A DNA stretch of 64,000 bases, from NCBI GenBank assembly GCA_947095585.1, contig OX352762.1:27752669-27816668 (forward strand), in the 5' to 3' direction. The translations under genes and the position numbers were made by a program. Position 1 is the stretch's first letter, and every line of letters starts with the position of its first letter. The notes under the pieces were generated by a model that did no database searches, was not told where the DNA came from, and saw nothing but the letters and a program-made list of their open reading frames with translations. Shown in pieces: positions 59,761 to 64,000 of the stretch. Source of the stretch: Nephrocerus scutellatus. Lineage: Eukaryota > Arthropoda > Insecta > Diptera > Pipunculidae.

Positions 59761-61901
59761 CGCCGCAGCGCCCTGACCATGGAAACAGACGCTGCAAGGC
59801 GTAGCCACCCTTAACAATGAGAACAGACGCCACAGTTAGTTAGTTACCAGCACATTTCCTTACTGATTAGATGGATTCTCAGCGCCATTACTTACGTAGA
59901 ATTTTAGAGTGACTTGTATCCCAGGCATTTCTTACCACGGTAATTTCTACACCATAGACTGCCGGGATTTATATGGGACTAATTACAAAATAAAAATACC
60001 GATCTACATTTTTTCTCTATTGTACTAAATTTTTTAAGTTTTCTCCATTTTAGAAGTGGAAATTTTTAAAAATAAATTTGAATAAATAAACGATGTTTGT
60101 TCACCCGTTGTCGGGATATACACGTCACTAAAAAACAAAACGCAGAGACCAAAAATCTTACTCAATTTTGAGATGATACTAACTCGCTCAGGTACAGTGG
60201 ACCAGAACCAGTCATATGTTTTTTTTATATTTTCCTGATCCTTCTTTTTTTCTTTATATAACGGTAAATACATATCTCTAGCTCTTTCTAGTTCCGAGCT
60301 ATAACAGCGAAATTGGTTTGAACTTCTTGTGACGCCTAAATCCTAATACACAACCCTGTACTGAAACAAATGACATAGTTCTACGTCTAAGCGATTTTGT
60401 ATACATTTTTCTATTGCATCTTGAAACCAATTTAACTTTATAACGTAGTTATTGCATTAATTTTTTTAATCTAAAATTAATTTTAGGTAATACAATGTTA
60501 ATGTTATCACTTATACTAATCTACCACCACGTTTTAGCTTAAGTTTGTCTAATTAAGAAGAATTATAAAATTAAGTTGATATTGCAAACGCTTACAATGC
60601 GGGAAATGGCCATTTGAGAATAGCTGCCTAATTCACTTGTGCCTGTTGGCGAAGTAAAATCAGCAGTTTTCTATGTCTTTTCAATGCCGATCACCTTCGT
60701 AGATTATCCCTGTGATTATCTATTACTCATTGCCGCACTAACACAGCGATGTGCTTGCAAACTTTGCGTATCAAATTGTTAACCAGCGGTTTCGCAGCCA
60801 ATTAGTCGGATAACACCGGAATGAGAAAACATTGCGTATGCAAAATAAAGGCCAAAGCGGGGCATTTTTCTCGTTCGCACCAAAATCCGTGACTTAAGCG
60901 AATCCTCCCCCTCCATTCATAGAAAAAAAAAAACAAAAAAAAACATAACATGGCCTCAAAAGCTTGTTGTACAACAGCAGCATAGCAAAAACAGGTGTTA
61001 AGTTGGCGTGGCAGACATGAACTGTGGCTCGCTCACGCACGAGTAGAACAATTTTTCAATCAAACGATAGCGGCGGTGTTCGTTCGTTTGAAGCTATTAA
61101 TAACATCAGTGTTTGATTCAGGAAGATGAAGATATGATGTGGACCGCAAATCCATTACGCAAAGTGTTGCACGCAGATACGTCTACGCAAAGATGCAAAT
61201 CATAATCAGAGTGCGCGGCCTGCAATCGATTGCAAATGGCGAGGAAACTTCAGCCTCTCAGCGCCAGTAGTCGAGATTTCGAGACAGAAGCAAAATATAT
61301 TTTCTTTTCCGAACAATGGGTCAAAAAAATCGACTCATTGAATAGAGGCTGGCTGATAGAGCATCGTCCATCCACTGGATCGGATCTTTCTTCGGTTGAA
61401 CGCGCTTCGCATGCACGCGACTAAGCGATGATGATGCACCTTGTTTATATGCTCAGAAGTTCGCCTCGCTCTCTGCTCCGTAGTTGGCAGCTGTGCAAGA
61501 TCGGAAAGCCGCTATCATTTAATCGAGAACAATTTGCTGCCGTAGTTGCAAACAATTGACTCAACAGATTTACCCGCCTCACTAAGCACTTCTGTCGACG
61601 CGGCTCAAGTTGTAGTTTGGAATGCAGCTACACGATCAACGTGGGGTATTTCGAAGGAATGCGTCGTTTAGAGTGGGAATCAGTGTACAAGCACATTGTG
61701 CACTTGTTCCAGCGCAGTGGTCCCCTTTCCCACTCTCCATAAAATGTTATTACTCTTGACTGTCGTTGGATGTCTGTCGGCATTTTAAGCCATTGCCTTC
61801 AATTACATCCTCTTTATCGATATTGCAATTGAGATCTCTGGCCGAAGGGGGAGCGATCGATGGGCCTTTAGGGAAAAAGTGGCTTATGGATTGTGTTGTG
61901 T
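59761..61901. other. Intergenic, no supported gene
   Basis: AT-rich until about 60850. Then comes a GC-richer stretch (about 60950-61740) with several short plus-strand frames (for example 61230-61424), such as might surround a host promoter. No domain, promoter motif or splice pattern could be established. Confidence 0.4.
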
Positions 61902-61920
61902 ATGTGTGTGTGTGTGTGTG
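61902..61920. repeat. TG microsatellite
   Basis: Nine or so TG dinucleotides, followed by a short GGCACACGGCACACGGCACA cluster. Confidence 0.9.
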
Positions 61921-62699
61921 GTGCTGGCACACGGCACACGGCACATGGCGCGTGGTGTGCTGCAATTTGTAATGATACCAATTTGCAATGTTTTCGCAGT
62001 AATCACTGCTTAGAAAGAGACAGATGGTAGCAAGGTTATAGAACACCAACAAAAGTTAGGTTAGTTATGGATTGGTTCAGGTACTACAGAAGACTATCGT
62101 TTGGGATCTTTTAAGGTTAGGAAACTATTTCTCGATTTGCAAGGAACGGTAGGCAAAAAAATTGCGAAAAAGGGAAAAGATTGGTACAAGACGAAAGCTG
62201 AACTCAGAATTAGTAACTTTTTGATACAGCTTCAAATTTGGGCTTGTAGGTTCCATAAACCTTTATTTTGAAGTTGGAATTTATGGTTCTATGCTGCGAC
62301 CAGTAATCTACAATTTTGTGTTACATGTGTTTTAATTAATAGTTAAAGTTAATGTTAAATTTTAAAATTAAGATATGGTCCAGCTTATCAGTTTTTCGGT
62401 CTTTTAGTCACAGTTTATCGCCCAATAACATGATTACCGTTGTCTGTTTGTCTGTATGGATGTAACGCTTTTATGTCACCTCATTGCGTTCATTTTCACA
62501 CCACATGTTCGTTTGGTGCTCCGATAATTTTAATTTTTTTAGACCCATTAGGTGGCGCTGGAGTCGAGATATTTACGAAAATTTGTGTTTTGGTTGGATT
62601 TGGTTCATATTAACACCATATCTTTGTTTGGTGATCCGATGAAAAATGGTGAAATGGTTAAGTGGTAGAAAAAATATTCGTCGTTTTTGACGGGTTCTC
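61921..62699. other. Flank upstream of the helicase remnant
   Basis: No protein could be recognised. Earlier helicase motifs were not found, so the Helitron is 5'-truncated or decayed here. Confidence 0.4.
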
Positions 62700-63232
62700 A
62701 CCTAGACGTACTTAAGATTGATACTCCTGTTGAATTTTTACAGGCACAATATCCCTTAAGAGTGCCGCCATATATACTGAAATCATGCTTCTTCGAAATC
62801 TTAACCCAAAAAAGGGTTTGTTGAATGGAACTGGATTAATAGTCAGGAGTCTTAATCGAAACTTAATCGAAATCGAGTAAAAGCAGAAATTATCACAGGG
62901 AGTAATAAGAAATAAGAAATTTTCATTCGTAGAATTGATTTGGAGGCAAGCGAAAGTACTTTGCCATTCAAAGAATGAAGTGTCGCCAATTTCCATTGAT
63001 GTTGGTTTTTGCAATGACCATAAACAAGAAACAAGGCCAGTCTTTTGATCATGTAGGTGTATATCTTCCTGAGCCAATTTTCGATCATGGAAAGTTCTAT
63101 GTCGCTTTAACTCGAAGAAGATATTATAAAAATTTAAAAGCCTTTGTTAAAAATAAAGATTGTCAAGGAGATTTACTTAAGAACTCGAGTATGTTTACAA
63201 AAGACAGTGTAATTAAAGAAATCCTGAACTAA
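62700..63232 (+). pseudogene. Helitron Pif1-like helicase, C-terminal remnant
   Basis: The segments are DTPVEFLQAQYPLRVPPYI (about 62722-62778), then after a frameshift MLLRNLNPKKGLLNGTGLIV (about 62786-62845). After a further break the frame 62975-63232 gives KCRQFPLMLVFAMTINKKQG, QSFDHVGVYLPEPIFDHG, then KFYVALTRR. These are the domain-2B region, motif V (TINKxQGQ) and motif VI (YVALTR) of the Helitron RepHel helicase. The Rep nuclease and Walker motifs are absent. The stop is at 63232, and the HINE-like GGCT repeat starts within 20 bp. Confidence 0.9.
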
Positions 63233-63239
63233 ATATCCC

Positions 63240-63700
63240 CTAGGCGGCCGGCTGGCTGGCTGGCTGGCACACCAAATCTTGTGATCAATTTTAACCCACT
63301 TCCTAAAGCCCGATTTTATTGAAATTTTCCACACATGTATATTCCCATGACAACACTTTTTATTAAAATTTGAGGTCCCTCGGGCCGCGGGGTCGGGGGG
63401 CTCCCATACAACATTTTTTTTTTTTTTTAATTATCAATTTTTAACACACTTCCTAAAGCCCGATTTTCTTGAAATTTTGTACACATGTGTATTTCCGGTG
63501 ACTTTCTTTCTTTCAAAATTTGGAAGTGATCGGGCCCCGGGTTCGTGGGGCTCCCATACAAATTTAAAAAAAAAATTACCCGATTTTTTTCAAATTTTAC
63601 ACACATGTGTATACCCAATATCCAATACTTTTTCTAAAATTTGGTAGTGATCGGGCCCTGGGTTCAGCCGCAAGGCCCTTATACATTTTTTTAATATCTA
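63240..63700 (+). mobile_element. TIR/minisatellite element (HINE-like), copy 4, next to the helicase
   Basis: It starts CTAGGCGGCCGGCTGGCTGG, then ACACCAAATCTTGTGATCAA, which corresponds to position ~25 of copy 3; the AAATTCTC terminus is missing. About three units carry CGGGCCGCGGGGTCGGGGGG and CGGGCCCCGGGTTCGTGGGG cores. The right end is lost after about 63690. It immediately follows the Helitron helicase stop. Confidence 0.78.
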
Positions 63701-64000
63701 TAGTGGCATTAGATACCGGCGTGCTTTAATGACTGTGTGCTGCGCAGTCGGCTGCGCTGCTTGGTTTTGGTGGTGGACAGAGAGAGAAATCTTAGCTCAC
63801 GCAAAAATAAACCCCGCAAATGAATGGAGACATAAATGTTTTATGCTTAATTCAACTTACTTACTGATTTACTGAATTGTATTTTAATTGATGCTGTTTT
63901 TTGTTGTCGATATCAACTTACAGATAGAACAACAAGTTTTCACAATATTCTGTCATTTGGCGTTTTCATAAATTAGTTCAGAGCAGTCAAAGAGTTCTCA
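63701..64000. other. No recognised feature
   Basis: The final 300 bp shows no coding or repeat signature beyond a GC-rich TGCGCAGTCGGCTGCGCTGC patch near 63740 that could form a hairpin. Confidence 0.35.

Noticed and set aside
60034..60273. 79-codon minus-strand frame rich in lysine and aromatic residues.
   Set aside because: AT-rich DNA gives such frames by chance. There is no domain, splice context or promoter.
1..64000. CRISPR arrays, bacterial operons, phage genes, toxin-antitoxin or defence systems.
   Set aside because: Tandem repeats here are irregular in length and lack spacer organisation, and protein hits are all eukaryotic transposon types. Nothing supports such a system.

Overview
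This window looks like AT-rich, gene-poor nuclear DNA from an insect, most likely a fly. The evidence is the absence of bacterial gene packing, the 54-66 bp GT-AG introns of the one gene I could assemble, and a mobile-element load of jockey-like, R1-like and RTE-like non-LTR elements, a Ty3/gypsy element, a Tc1/mariner-type transposase and a Helitron helicase. I cannot name the species. No rRNA, functional tRNA, CRISPR array, prophage or operon was seen.

One gene appears intact. On the minus strand at 41848-42595, four short exons with consensus splice sites and matching phases give a 189-residue secreted protein. It resembles the DUF1091/MD-2-like families of small secreted fly proteins. A TATA box lies upstream and an AATAAA signal downstream. 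Simple open-frame listing misses it because every exon is shorter than about 200 bp. A few other open frames (5211-5540, 7891-8280, 22533-23120) are reported only as weak candidates.

Most other recognisable sequence is broken transposons. (1) One jockey-like family, 'Jk-A', has seven defective copies at about 0.2-1.4, 16.1, 25.8-26.2, 33.6-34.6, 39.0-39.3, 52.7-52.9 and 56.9-58.4 kb. (2) RTE-like elements lie at 9.9, 16.3-17.5, 20.4-20.9, 29.2-31.1, 53.0-53.9 and 55.2-59.8 kb; the last is split by a nested insertion. (3) A second jockey-like copy (34.6-36.0 kb) abuts an R1-like copy (36.0-38.0 kb). (4) A minus-strand Ty3/gypsy pol is cut in two (46.9-47.8 and 51.6-52.4 kb) by a plus-strand non-LTR element (48.3-51.5 kb). 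That element contains an almost perfect 0.88 kb tandem duplication. (5) A Tc1/mariner-type transposase (44.4-46.1 kb) is interrupted by a 0.6 kb sequence of unknown origin that also occurs at 41.0 kb.

The most unusual recurrent structure is a repeat family with terminal inverted repeats (AAATTCTCTATATTAACTTC). It has a subterminal GGCT microsatellite and an internal array of roughly 120 bp units with a GC-rich palindromic core. Copies lie at 13.8, 24.3, 56.0 and 63.2 kb. The last directly follows a Helitron helicase C-terminus, which suggests Helentron-associated, DINE-1-like elements. A 635 bp insertion of unknown class with a perfect 17 bp target-site duplication (43.2-43.9 kb) and a 161 bp miniature inverted-repeat element (20.2 kb) are also notable. 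I found no new defence, metabolic or regulatory system; the interest is in transposon architecture.
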